Shown: positions 1-5,517, numbered from the stretch's first letter. The stretch: DNA of 5,517 bases from DATDAH01 sp036525535 (GCA_036525535.1 DATDAH010000221.1:1-5517); one strand, 5' to 3'. Numbers and translations: made by a program. The notes: generated by a model from the sequence alone, not told the origin.

Positions 1-2048
1 AGGCCGCCGGGCTTGCGTCCGGTCTCGAACGAGTCGGTGACCGCCGCGGTGGCGGCGTCGATGGCGAAGACCGTGTCGTCCCCGGAGTTCGACACGTAGA
101 CGGTGTCGCCGGTGGACGCCATGCCCCCGGGGTCGGTGCCGACCGGGATCTGGCCCACCACCGTGTTGGTGGCGGGATCGATCTGGATGACCTGGTCGCT
201 GGAGGCGTCGGTGACCCACACGGCGTCGGCGGTCAGTACGACACCGCCGGGCTCGCCCCCCGTTTCGATGGTCTCGACGACCACGTCGTCGACGGCGTCG
301 ATGCGCATCACCGTTCCCTCGTTGACGTTGGTGACCCAGACGTCGGTGTCGGTGGCCACGATCCCCCGGGGCCCGAGTCCGACCGGGATGTCGGCCAGCT
401 CGGTCTCGGTGGCGACGTCGATGTGGGACACGGTGTTGTCGTCGATGTTGGCCACCCAGACCGCGGACTCGGTGGCCGAGACGTTGCGGGGCCCCTCGCC
501 CACGGCGACGGAGGCCATGACCTGGTTGTTCGACGGGTCGATGCGGTCGACCGTGCCGTTGTCGAAGTCCGACACCCAGACGCCCGCCGAGTTGGCGTCG
601 ATGCCGGCCGGCTCACCCCCGAGCTCGATGCTCTCGATGACGGCGTTGGTCGCGGGTTCGATGCGGTCGACGGTCGTGGCCCGGGAGTCGGTCGCCCAAA
701 CCGCGTCGTCGGTCGTGGCCAGGCGGAACGGTCGGGCGCCGGTGGGGATCTCGGCCGCGGTGGCCTCGGTGCCATGCTCCTCGGCGTTGGCCCCGGCGTT
801 GCTCCCACCGTCTCCGCCGGCGTCTTCGCTGCCGCCCCCGTCGTCGCCCTGGCCCAGCAGGAAGAACGCCGCGGCCCCCAGGCCGATGACCACGAGCACG
901 GCGAGCACCAGCGGCAGGCGGGACTTCTTCGCCTTCTCCGCCGGCGTCGGACCGCTCGGTCCCTTCGCCCGGGCCGCGGCGGCCTGGCCCGGGGCCGGGG
1001 TGTCGGCGATGGGCACGGCGACGGTCCCGGTGGGCGCGGCCATCTCGACTGCGACCGGCTCCTGGGAGGTGACGGCCGCGGCCGGAGCGGAGGCGACGGG
1101 CGCCGGGGGAGGAGCGACGGCCGGTTCCGGGGCGGCGGGGGCGCTGGGCACGGCCGCCACGGCGCCCATGACGGTCTCGTCGTGGCGGGGCGGGGGCGCG
1201 GCGCCGCCCCGGACGGCGAGCTCGGTGACCTTGAGGCCGAGGACCTGCTGGGCGGCCTGCAGCTCCCGGCCGAAGGCCAGGGCGGTGGGCGGCCGGTCGG
1301 CGGGGTCCTTGGCCATGGCCGACTCCACGGCCTCGGCGATCGGGGCGGGGACACCCTGCGCCCGCAGGTCGGGGACGGTGTCGGCGGTGACCCGCAGGAC
1401 GAGGGGCACGATCGACTCGTCGGTGTCCCGCACGAAGGCGGGCATCCCGGCCAGCAGCTCGTAGAGGGTGGAGCCGAGGGAGTAGACGTCGGAGGGGAAG
1501 GTGGCCCGCCCGCCGTTGAGGACCTCGGGGGCGGCGTGGGCGATGGTGGCGGTGACCATGCCGGTGGCGGTGAGGGTGCTGCCGGTGACGGCGGCGATGC
1601 CGAAGTCGGCCAGCTTGATGCGCCCGAAGGCGTCGACCAGGGCGTTGTCGGGCTTGATGTCGCGGTGCAGGAGGTCGGCCTCGTGGGCGGTCTGCACGGC
1701 GGCGCAGAGCTGGATGACGTCGGCCACGGCGGCGGCGGGGTCGAGCGGCCCCGAGGTCCGGAGCGTGTCGCCCAGGGAGCCACCTTCGACGAACTCCTCG
1801 ACCAGGTAGGGCAGGCCCGCGTCGGTCGTGCCCGTTTCGTGGACGACGACGATGTTGGGGTGCCAGGAGAGCCGGCCCATGGCCAGCGCCTCCCGCTCGA
1901 AGCGGGCCCGGTCGGTCTCCCCGAAACCGGGGTTGGTGAGGACCTTGATGGCCACCTGCCGCCCGAACTGAGCCTGGTGGGCCCGGTAGACGACCGCGTA
2001 CCCGCCCCGGCCGATCTCCTCCAGGTTCGTGTACCCGCTGATCTCCAA
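1..2048 (-). CDS. Transmembrane serine/threonine protein kinase with YVTN-type beta-propeller sensor (C-terminus cut by window edge)
   Basis: PknB/PknD-like Hanks-type kinase that should phosphorylate Ser/Thr of cytoplasmic targets; 682 residues are visible. The kinase domain spans about residues 5-263: glycine loop GRGGYAVVY (13-21), VAIK lysine K35, helix-C glutamate E53, HRDIKPDN (128-135), DFG (148-150), APE (173-175), so catalytic residues are intact. An Ala/Pro-rich linker (about 264-376) leads through a basic KKSR stop to one membrane helix (about 378-398), a Gly/Asp-rich spacer, then 40-residue propeller repeats from about 441 to the edge. With the kinase inside, the propeller lies outside the membrane, the layout of mycobacterial PknD. 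The start is TTG at 2046-2048, because an in-frame stop lies just upstream (2061-2063) and GAGGGG precedes it by 8 nt. The gene is divergent from the small gene at 2202. The propeller ligand is unknown. Confidence 0.93.
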   Translation of the reverse strand, partial: MEISGYTNLEEIGRGGYAVVYRAHQAQFGRQVAIKVLTNPGFGETDRARFEREALAMGRLSWHPNIVVVHETGTTDAGLPYLVEEFVEGGSLGDTLRTSGPLDPAAAVADVIQLCAAVQTAHEADLLHRDIKPDNALVDAFGRIKLADFGIAAVTGSTLTATGMVTATIAHAAPEVLNGGRATFPSDVYSLGSTLYELLAGMPAFVRDTDESIVPLVLRVTADTVPDLRAQGVPAPIAEAVESAMAKDPADRPPTALAFGRELQAAQQVLGLKVTELAVRGGAAPPPRHDETVMGAVAAVPSAPAAPEPAVAPPPAPVASAPAAAVTSQEPVAVEMAAPTGTVAVPIADTPAPGQAAAARAKGPSGPTPAEKAKKSRLPLVLAVLVVIGLGAAAFFLLGQGDDGGGSEDAGGDGGSNAGANAEEHGTEATAAEIPTGARPFRLATTDDAVWATDSRATTVDRIEPATNAVIESIELGGEPAGIDANSAGVWVSDFDNGTVDRIDPSNNQVMASVAVGEGPRNVSATESAVWVANIDDNTVSHIDVATETELADIPVGLGPRGIVATDTDVWVTNVNEGTVMRIDAVDDVVVETIETGGEPGGVVLTADAVWVTDASSDQVIQIDPATNTVVGQIPVGTDPGGMASTGDTVYVSNSGDDTVFAIDAATAAVTDSFETGRKPGG
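3..728 (-). repeat. In-frame tandem repeats of about 120 bp encoding propeller blades
   Basis: Six consecutive units are visible inside the kinase gene: 603-728 (126 bp, the most N-terminal), then 483-602, 363-482, 243-362, 123-242 and 3-122, each exactly 120 bp. Each encodes a 40-residue blade motif: a core like VWVTN or VWVSD, then TV..ID, a PATN-like turn, and a VG..P.G ending. The pattern matches YVTN/NHL-like beta-propeller repeats. The units are diverged in sequence but keep length, so they are an old protein repeat rather than a recent DNA expansion. The array continues past the window edge, so the blade count is unknown. Confidence 0.85.
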
Positions 2049-2056
2049 GCCCGGTG

Positions 2057-2062
2057 CCCCTC
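2057..2062 (-). promoter_or_regulatory. Ribosome binding site of the kinase gene (supports a TTG start)
   Basis: On the minus strand GAGGGG sits 8 nt upstream of the TTG at 2046-2048. It overlaps the in-frame TGA at 2061-2063 that closes the frame upstream. No ATG or GTG precedes the glycine loop in this frame, so the TTG is the best start. Confidence 0.6.
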
Positions 2063-2120
2063 AGCGCTGACGGCTGGTCATCACGTGGCGTCGACGGTAG
2101 TGGCCGCCACGGCGCGGGAT

Positions 2121-2154
2121 TGTTCCGAGAGATTTCCGGGTAGACCTCGGAACA
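2121..2154. repeat. Perfect 9-bp inverted repeat, candidate operator in the divergent promoter region
   Basis: TGTTCCGAG at 2121-2129 is mirrored by CTCGGAACA at 2146-2154 with a 16-bp spacer. A related half-site, TTCCGGG, lies inside the spacer at 2134-2140, 11 bp after the TTCCGAG of the left arm. Half-sites about one helical turn apart suit a dimeric DNA-binding protein. The right arm overlaps the -35-like GGAAC of the predicted promoter for the small gene. It could also fold as a stem-loop if transcribed. No regulator is encoded nearby, so its role is inferred. Confidence 0.5.
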
Positions 2155-2175
2155 TGCAGAGGACGGCCGACGTTG
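2149..2175 (+). promoter_or_regulatory. ECF-sigma-like promoter (GGAAC ... CGTTG) for the small gene and HD hydrolase
   Basis: GGAAC at 2149-2153 and CGTTG at 2171-2175 are separated by 17 bp. This resembles the GGAAC/T and CGTT boxes recognised by actinobacterial group IV (ECF) sigma factors such as SigH/SigE/SigR. Transcription would begin near 2181, giving a leader of about 20 nt that holds the AAGGAG site at 2191-2196 and ends at the ATG at 2202. Short motifs of this kind can occur by chance, so this stays a prediction. Confidence 0.35.
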
Positions 2176-2190
2176 ACACCACGGACCGCC

Positions 2191-2196
2191 AAGGAG
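2191..2196 (+). promoter_or_regulatory. Ribosome binding site of the small gene
   Basis: AAGGAG lies 5 nt before the ATG at 2202. It favours this start over the in-frame ATG at 2154, which has no good site upstream and falls in the inverted repeat and -35-like box. Confidence 0.75.
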
Positions 2197-2201
2197 TCGA
2201 A

Positions 2202-2396
2202 ATGAAGATCGCCCTTCCCCCCGAAGTCATCCATCACGTCAACGTGCTCAACGAGCGGGCCCACTCCCTCCGGGCCCAGGCCGACGGCCTGCCCGAGCTG
2301 TTGGCCAAGACCTACCGCCGCCGTGCCGCCGAGCTGGAGCTCGAGGCGTGGGCCACCGAGGTCCGCAACGGCGCCGGCGAGCCCGTCGCCGCCTGA
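2202..2396 (+). CDS. Small hypothetical protein, 64 aa
   Basis: I do not recognise the family with certainty. The protein begins MKIALPPEVIHHV and has no signal peptide or membrane segment. Two charged, probably helical stretches follow (about residues 8-27 and 33-55), the second rich in Arg and Glu around YRRRAAELELEAW, so a small helical cytoplasmic protein, perhaps oligomeric, is likely. Reality as a gene is supported by a strong ribosome binding site 5 nt upstream, an ATG start, and G or C at the third position of nearly all codons. It is the first gene after the divergent regulatory region and its stop lies 31 nt before the HD hydrolase start, so the two are probably co-transcribed. It is too short to be an alarmone synthetase or a complete kinase substrate domain of known type. 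Role unknown. Confidence 0.75.
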   Translation: MKIALPPEVIHHVNVLNERAHSLRAQADGLPELLAKTYRRRAAELELEAWATEVRNGAGEPVAA

Positions 2397-2427
2397 CGCC
2401 CTTCCTGATCCTGCGGGTCGTCGGTCG

Positions 2428-3069
2428 GTGACTGACGACTTGGTGCCGCGAGCCCGGGCGTTCGCGGCCGAGGCCCACCAGGGCGACCTCAGGAAGGGCA
2501 CCGACACGCCCTACTTCGACGGTCACCTCGAACCGGTGGCCCGGCTGGTCGAGCAGACGGGCGGCGACGACGTGCAGATCGCCGCCGCCTACCTCCACGA
2601 TGCGGCCGAGGACCACGGCGGCGAAGCGATGCTCGACCGGATCCGGGACGAGTTCGGACCCGATGTGGCCGAGATCGTCGACCATCTCTCCGACAGCCTG
2701 GTCGACACGACCGGCGTCGAGGACAAGGCCCCGTGGCTGGAGCGCAAGCAGGCCTACCTGGACGGGCTGGCCGGCGAGCCGACCCGCTCCCTCGAGGTAT
2801 CGGTGGCCGACAAGGTCCAGAACGCCCGCACCATCCTGGAGAACCACCGGGAGGTGGGCGACGAGGTCTGGTCCCGGTTCAACGAGCAGCGCCCCGACGG
2901 CCAGCTCTGGTACTACGCCACGCTGGTCGACATCTTCGAGGAGCGCATCCCCGGCCACCCGCTGACCGCCGAGCTGGCTGACGTGGTCACCGAGCTGGCG
3001 GCCCGGGTGCGGGCCGACCATCCCGAGCTGCCCCCGAGCGGCCCCTGGCCCCGTCCGGACCCGGCCTGA
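2428..3069 (+). CDS. Stand-alone HD-domain hydrolase of SpoT/MESH1 type (putative small alarmone hydrolase)
   Basis: Predicted 213-residue cytoplasmic metal-dependent hydrolase, likely removing the 3'-pyrophosphate from (p)ppGpp. The fold signature is clear: RKGTDTPYFDGHLEPVA (22-38), YLHDAAED (55-62) and VADKVQN (126-132). The Mn ligands expected from MESH1 and the SpoT hydrolase domain are all present: H33, H57, D58 and D128, plus the ED pair E61/D62. There is no synthetase, TGS or ACT domain, and length is close to other stand-alone hydrolases. The GTG at 2428 is chosen because homology begins a few residues later; the site before it is weak, so translation may be coupled to the small gene 31 nt upstream. 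TTG 2440 or GTG 2443 are alternatives. Its 3' end converges on hutI. Human MESH1 also acts on NADPH, so the physiological substrate is not certain. Confidence 0.85.
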   Translation: MTDDLVPRARAFAAEAHQGDLRKGTDTPYFDGHLEPVARLVEQTGGDDVQIAAAYLHDAAEDHGGEAMLDRIRDEFGPDVAEIVDHLSDSLVDTTGVEDKAPWLERKQAYLDGLAGEPTRSLEVSVADKVQNARTILENHREVGDEVWSRFNEQRPDGQLWYYATLVDIFEERIPGHPLTAELADVVTELAARVRADHPELPPSGPWPRPDPA

Positions 3070-3090
3070 CGCTCAGCTGAGGTCGTCAGG
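3065..3090. terminator. Hairpin between convergent genes, probable bidirectional terminator
   Basis: CCTGACG at 3065-3071 pairs with CGTCAGG at 3084-3090, and the perfect palindrome CTCAGCTGAG sits between them at 3072-3081. The hairpin begins within the last codon of the HD hydrolase and ends directly against the hutI stop (3091-3093), filling the 21-bp gap. There is no T run on either side, which is common in high-GC actinobacteria, so strength as a terminator is inferred. Confidence 0.55.
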
Positions 3091-4311
3091 TCAGGGCGAT
3101 GACGGCGGTGAGCACGCCGGCCACGCCGATGACCAGCCCGGCGTCGACCACACCGTCTCGCCGGCCCGGACAGTCATGGCGACCTGAGGGACGCCCGGGC
3201 GGTAGACGAGGTGGATGGGGGAGGGGGCGTCGAGCAGGACCAGATCCGCCTTACGGCCGGGCGCCAAGCGGCCGATGTCGTCGCGTTGCAGGGCTGCCGC
3301 GCCGCCGGCCGTGGCCGACCAGATGGCCTCGTCGATGGTCATGTGCAGGTCACGGACGGCGAGGGCGAGCACGAACGGCATCGACGTCGTGTGGCTGGAG
3401 CCGGGGTTGCAGTTGACGGCCAGGGCCACGGTGGCGCCGGCGTCGAGCACCCGGCGGGCGTCGGGGTAGGGCTGGCGGGTGGAGAAGTCCGTGGCCGGCA
3501 GGAAGGTGGCCACCGTTGGGCCACCGGCGAGTGCCTCCACGTCGGCGTCGCTCAGATGGGTGCAGTGGTCGGCCGACGCACAGCCCAGCTCGACGGCGAG
3601 CTGCACACCCGGGCCGGCGCCGAGCTGGTTCGCGTGGAGGCGGAGGCCGAGCCCGGCGGCCCGACCCGCCTCCAGCACGGTCCGGCTCTGGTCGGCGTCG
3701 AAGGCGCCTTCCTCGCAGAAGGCGTCGACCCAGCGGGCGTGCGGGGCGCAGGCGGCCAGCATGGGTCCGCACACCTCGGCCACGTAGTCGTCGGCCCGAC
3801 CCTCGAACTCGGGCGGGACGACGTGGGCCCCGAGGAAGGTCGTCTCGCTCGTCAGCCGGCTGGCGACATGCAGACACCGGGCCTCGTCGGTCGGCGTCAG
3901 GCCGTAGCCCGACTTGATCTCGATCGTGGTGCTGCCCGAGCGGGCCGCTTCATCCCGCAGGCGGCGGGCGCCGACCAGGAGGTCGTCGTCCGATGCCGCC
4001 CGGGTGGCCTGAACGGTGGTCCGGATGCCGCCAGCCGAGTACGGCCGGCCTGCCATGCGAGCCGCGAACTCGTCCGCCCGGTCGCCGGCGAACACCAGGT
4101 GGCTGTGGCTGTCCACGAACCCGGGCAGCACGCATCGTCCCGCGGCGTCGATCCGCTCGTCCGCGGCGGGCGCCGTGCCTTCGCCCGTGGCGACGACGAC
4201 CCCGTCGCCCATGACCAGCCACGCATCCCGCAACTCGCCCGTCAGTCCAAGCCCGAGATCGGCATCGTTGGTGATCAGCCGCCCGATCCCCTCGACCACC
4301 GTCGCCGTCAT
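3091..4311 (-). CDS. hutI: Imidazolonepropionase (histidine degradation)
   Basis: Cytoplasmic amidohydrolase that hydrolyses 4-imidazolone-5-propanoate to N-formimino-L-glutamate, the third step of histidine catabolism. The 406-residue length is normal. Family marks in order: LPGFVDSHSHLVFAGDR (62-78, metal ligands H69 and H71), IEIKSGYGL (130-138), GAHVVPPE (161-168), LRLHANQLG (223-231, ligand H226), ADHCTH (247-252, H249), CNPGSSHTTSMP (301-312), and the closing APGRKADLVLLDAP and YRPGVP blocks. Two oddities: the Asp usually just before CNPG is Asn300, and the last 19 residues look out of frame. ATG at 4311 is preceded by a G7 run 5 nt upstream. It follows hutF by 85 bp on the same strand, so one operon is likely, although a large palindrome lies between. 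Confidence 0.95.
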   Translation of the reverse strand: MTATVVEGIGRLITNDADLGLGLTGELRDAWLVMGDGVVVATGEGTAPAADERIDAAGRCVLPGFVDSHSHLVFAGDRADEFAARMAGRPYSAGGIRTTVQATRAASDDDLLVGARRLRDEAARSGSTTIEIKSGYGLTPTDEARCLHVASRLTSETTFLGAHVVPPEFEGRADDYVAEVCGPMLAACAPHARWVDAFCEEGAFDADQSRTVLEAGRAAGLGLRLHANQLGAGPGVQLAVELGCASADHCTHLSDADVEALAGGPTVATFLPATDFSTRQPYPDARRVLDAGATVALAVNCNPGSSHTTSMPFVLALAVRDLHMTIDEAIWSATAGGAAALQRDDIGRLAPGRKADLVLLDAPSPIHLVYRPGVPQVAMTVRAGETVWSTPGWSSAWPACSPPSSP

Positions 4312-4316
4312 GTCGA

Positions 4317-4323
4317 CCCCCCC
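4317..4323 (-). promoter_or_regulatory. G-run ribosome binding site of hutI
   Basis: Seven consecutive G on the minus strand lie 5 nt upstream of the hutI ATG (4309-4311). The run directly abuts the palindrome ending at 4324, so folding of that hairpin could affect ribosome access. Confidence 0.45.
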
Positions 4324-4373
4324 GTTCTGGCCTCTGATCTACCGCCCCTGGGCGGTGAATCGGAGGCCAGAAC
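4324..4373. repeat. 50-bp nearly perfect palindrome in the hutF-hutI spacer
   Basis: Outer arms 4324-4338 and 4359-4373 pair over 15 positions with one T-G pair (4335/4362). After a 2-nt internal step, ACCGCCC (4341-4347) pairs with GGGCGGT (4350-4356). The resulting rod has about 22 pairs and a tiny loop. On the plus strand the two irregular positions (4335/4362 and 4340/4357) are wobble-compatible; on the minus strand they become A-C mismatches. There is no T run. It may be a dispersed REP-like palindrome, a processing or stabilising structure in the hut mRNA, or an attenuator for hutI. No second copy is seen in this window. Confidence 0.7.
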
Positions 4374-4396
4374 AGGCCGTCGGGGGCGGCTGGCGG

Positions 4397-5517
4397 TCAT
4401 GCCCACACGGCCTCGATCGAGCGCTCCAGTTCCCCGGCGACGTCGACGAGGAGGTGGCGGCCGTCGCTGACGACCGTGCGGCCACCGATGACCACGTGCT
4501 GCACGTCGGCTGCCGTCGCGCCGAACACGACGCCGGCAACGACCTGGTCGGGTGGGGTGCCGGCCAGCCGAGGGCTGTCGAGGGCGACGGTGGTGAGGTC
4601 GGCCAGTGCCCCGACCTCGATCCGGCCGCCTTCGGGCCAGCCCAGGCGGCGGTAGCCCTCGGTCGTGGCCATGGCCAGCAGGCTGGCAGGCGGGTGGGTG
4701 CCCCGTTGGCCCGAGGCCAGGCGCTCGTCCAACTCGACGGCCCGGGCCTCCTCGAAGGGGTCGATGACGGCGTGGGAGTCGGTGCCGATGCAGAGCGGCG
4801 CGCCCCGGTCCCGGAGGGCGGCCGTCGGCCCGATCCCGTCGGCCAGGTCCCGTTCGGTGGTGGGGCAGATGCAGCACCCCGAGCCGGTGCCGGCCAGGAC
4901 GGCCAGGTCCTGGTCGCTCAGGTGGGTGGCGTGCACGGCGGTGAACCGATCGCCCAGGGCGCCGTGGTGGGCCAGGACCCGGGTCGGGTTGAGGCCGTAG
5001 GCGGCGCGGCACTGCTCGTTCTCGGCCGGCTGCTCGCCGAGGTGGGCGTGCAGGGGAGCGGCGGCGCCGTCGGCCCACGCCGCGACCACCTCGATGGACA
5101 CCGGGTCGACCGCCCGCACCGAGTGGATGGCCGCCCCGATCCGGCAGGTCTCGGTCGCCCGCAGCTCGCCGACCCGCGCCGCCCACGCCGCCGCGTCCCC
5201 GTCGCTGAACCGCCGCTGCCCCGGGTCCAGAACGGGGCTGAGGGGGCCGGCGTGGAGGTAGCAGGTGTCGAGGAGGGTCAGGCGGAGGCCGGCGGCCTCG
5301 GCGGCGGCCCGGATCGTCTCGCCCATCTCGTTGGGGTCGGCGTACGAGCGGCCATCGGGGCCGTGGTGGAGGTAGTGGAACTCGCCGACGCAGGTGAACC
5401 CGGCCAGGGCCATCTCGGCGAAGGTGGCGGTGGCCAGCGCCAAGTACTTGTCGGGGTCCAGGCGGGCGGCCAGGTCGTACATCGTGTCCCGCCAGGTCCA
5501 GAAGGTGCCGCCGTCGC
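4397..5517 (-). CDS. hutF: Formimidoylglutamate deiminase (N-terminus beyond window edge)
   Basis: Amidohydrolase-superfamily enzyme converting N-formimino-L-glutamate to N-formyl-L-glutamate and ammonia, which places this organism on the five-step histidine pathway. The last 372 residues are visible, from DGGTFWTWRD at the edge, the block that precedes the MYDLAARLDP helix in HutF. Diagnostic parts: GFTCVGEFHYLHH, PLHAHLGEQPAENEQC (histidines at 5048-5050 and 5042-5044), VHATHLSDQDL (near 4921-4940), CICPTTERDLADG, and IGTDSHAVIDPFEEAR with the metal-binding Asp at 4778-4780. Family members are near 450 residues, so roughly 80 are missing, including the first HxH metal motif. The ATG at 5482 is internal. 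hutI follows after 85 bp. Nothing in the visible part is broken. Confidence 0.94.
   Translation of the reverse strand, partial: DGGTFWTWRDTMYDLAARLDPDKYLALATATFAEMALAGFTCVGEFHYLHHGPDGRSYADPNEMGETIRAAAEAAGLRLTLLDTCYLHAGPLSPVLDPGQRRFSDGDAAAWAARVGELRATETCRIGAAIHSVRAVDPVSIEVVAAWADGAAAPLHAHLGEQPAENEQCRAAYGLNPTRVLAHHGALGDRFTAVHATHLSDQDLAVLAGTGSGCCICPTTERDLADGIGPTAALRDRGAPLCIGTDSHAVIDPFEEARAVELDERLASGQRGTHPPASLLAMATTEGYRRLGWPEGGRIEVGALADLTTVALDSPRLAGTPPDQVVAGVVFGATAADVQHVVIGGRTVVSDGRHLLVDVAGELERSIEAVWA

Noticed and set aside
103..2396. Long open frames on the plus strand across the kinase region (for example from 103 or 423), and a long shifted minus frame 308-1783
   Set aside because: They are low-complexity Gly/Arg/Pro/Ser translations opposite or beside the kinase gene, whose own frame carries all kinase motifs. 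Only the last 65 codons of the frame ending at 2396 form a real gene.
2323..2427. ATG at 2323 as the start of the HD hydrolase (248 residues)
   Set aside because: It would overlap the small gene out of frame by more than 70 bp and add a Ser/Pro-rich stretch with no homology; family similarity begins just after the GTG at 2428.
2061..3021. Minus-strand open frames opposite the small gene and HD hydrolase
   Set aside because: No family motifs and no good starts; they arise because the reverse frame of high-GC coding DNA lacks stops.
2202..3069. Toxin-antitoxin pair of toxic alarmone synthetase type with the hydrolase as antitoxin
   Set aside because: The neighbouring protein is only 64 residues and shows no synthetase motifs; no synthetase is encoded in the window.
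3211..4470. Long plus-strand frames opposite hutI
   Set aside because: The minus strand encodes a complete imidazolonepropionase with all expected blocks, so these are shadows.
4308..5186. Arg/Pro-rich minus-strand frame overlapping hutF
   Set aside because: It is a shifted frame of hutF; hutF motifs are in the other frame.
1..5517. tRNA, rRNA, CRISPR array, transposase or phage genes
   Set aside because: No cloverleaf, repeat-spacer pattern or mobile-element protein was seen; the only tandem repeats are the in-gene propeller blades.

Overview
The window is very GC-rich, and almost every codon in its genes ends in G or C. Together with a serine/threonine kinase carrying an extracytoplasmic beta-propeller, and hut genes of the formimidoylglutamate-deiminase type, this points to a high-GC actinobacterium. 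An Acidimicrobiia-like lineage is a guess and cannot be proved from this sequence.

Layout. (1) 1-2048, minus strand: a transmembrane serine/threonine protein kinase, cut by the left edge. Its N-terminal kinase domain is complete. An Ala/Pro-rich linker, one membrane helix and a chain of exact 40-residue YVTN-type propeller repeats follow, and the repeats run out of the window. (2) 2049-2201: a divergent intergenic region with a 9-bp inverted repeat and an ECF-sigma-like promoter. (3) 2202-2396, plus strand: a small, well-supported protein of unknown function. (4) 2428-3069, plus strand: a stand-alone HD hydrolase of the SpoT/MESH1 type (small alarmone hydrolase) with all metal ligands present. 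(5) 3065-3090: a hairpin between convergent genes, probably a bidirectional terminator. (6) 3091-4311, minus strand: hutI, imidazolonepropionase. (7) 4324-4373: a long, nearly perfect palindrome between hutF and hutI. (8) 4397 to the right edge, minus strand: hutF, formimidoylglutamate deiminase, missing its N-terminus.

Functionally there are two blocks. The right half is part of a histidine-degradation operon read leftwards, hutF then hutI. HutI opens imidazolonepropionate to N-formiminoglutamate and HutF deiminates that to N-formylglutamate. The other steps (HutH, HutU, and an N-formylglutamate amidohydrolase) would lie outside. The left half looks like a signalling block: a sensor kinase that may read an envelope signal, divergent from a two-gene unit encoding a small unknown protein and a putative (p)ppGpp hydrolase. 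A functional link between kinase and hydrolase is inferred from gene arrangement only.

The points most worth a second look are the three-half-site operator/ECF-type promoter in the divergent region, the Asp-to-Asn change at the expected metal-binding aspartate of HutI, the out-of-frame-looking HutI tail, and the 50-bp palindrome next to the hutI ribosome binding site.
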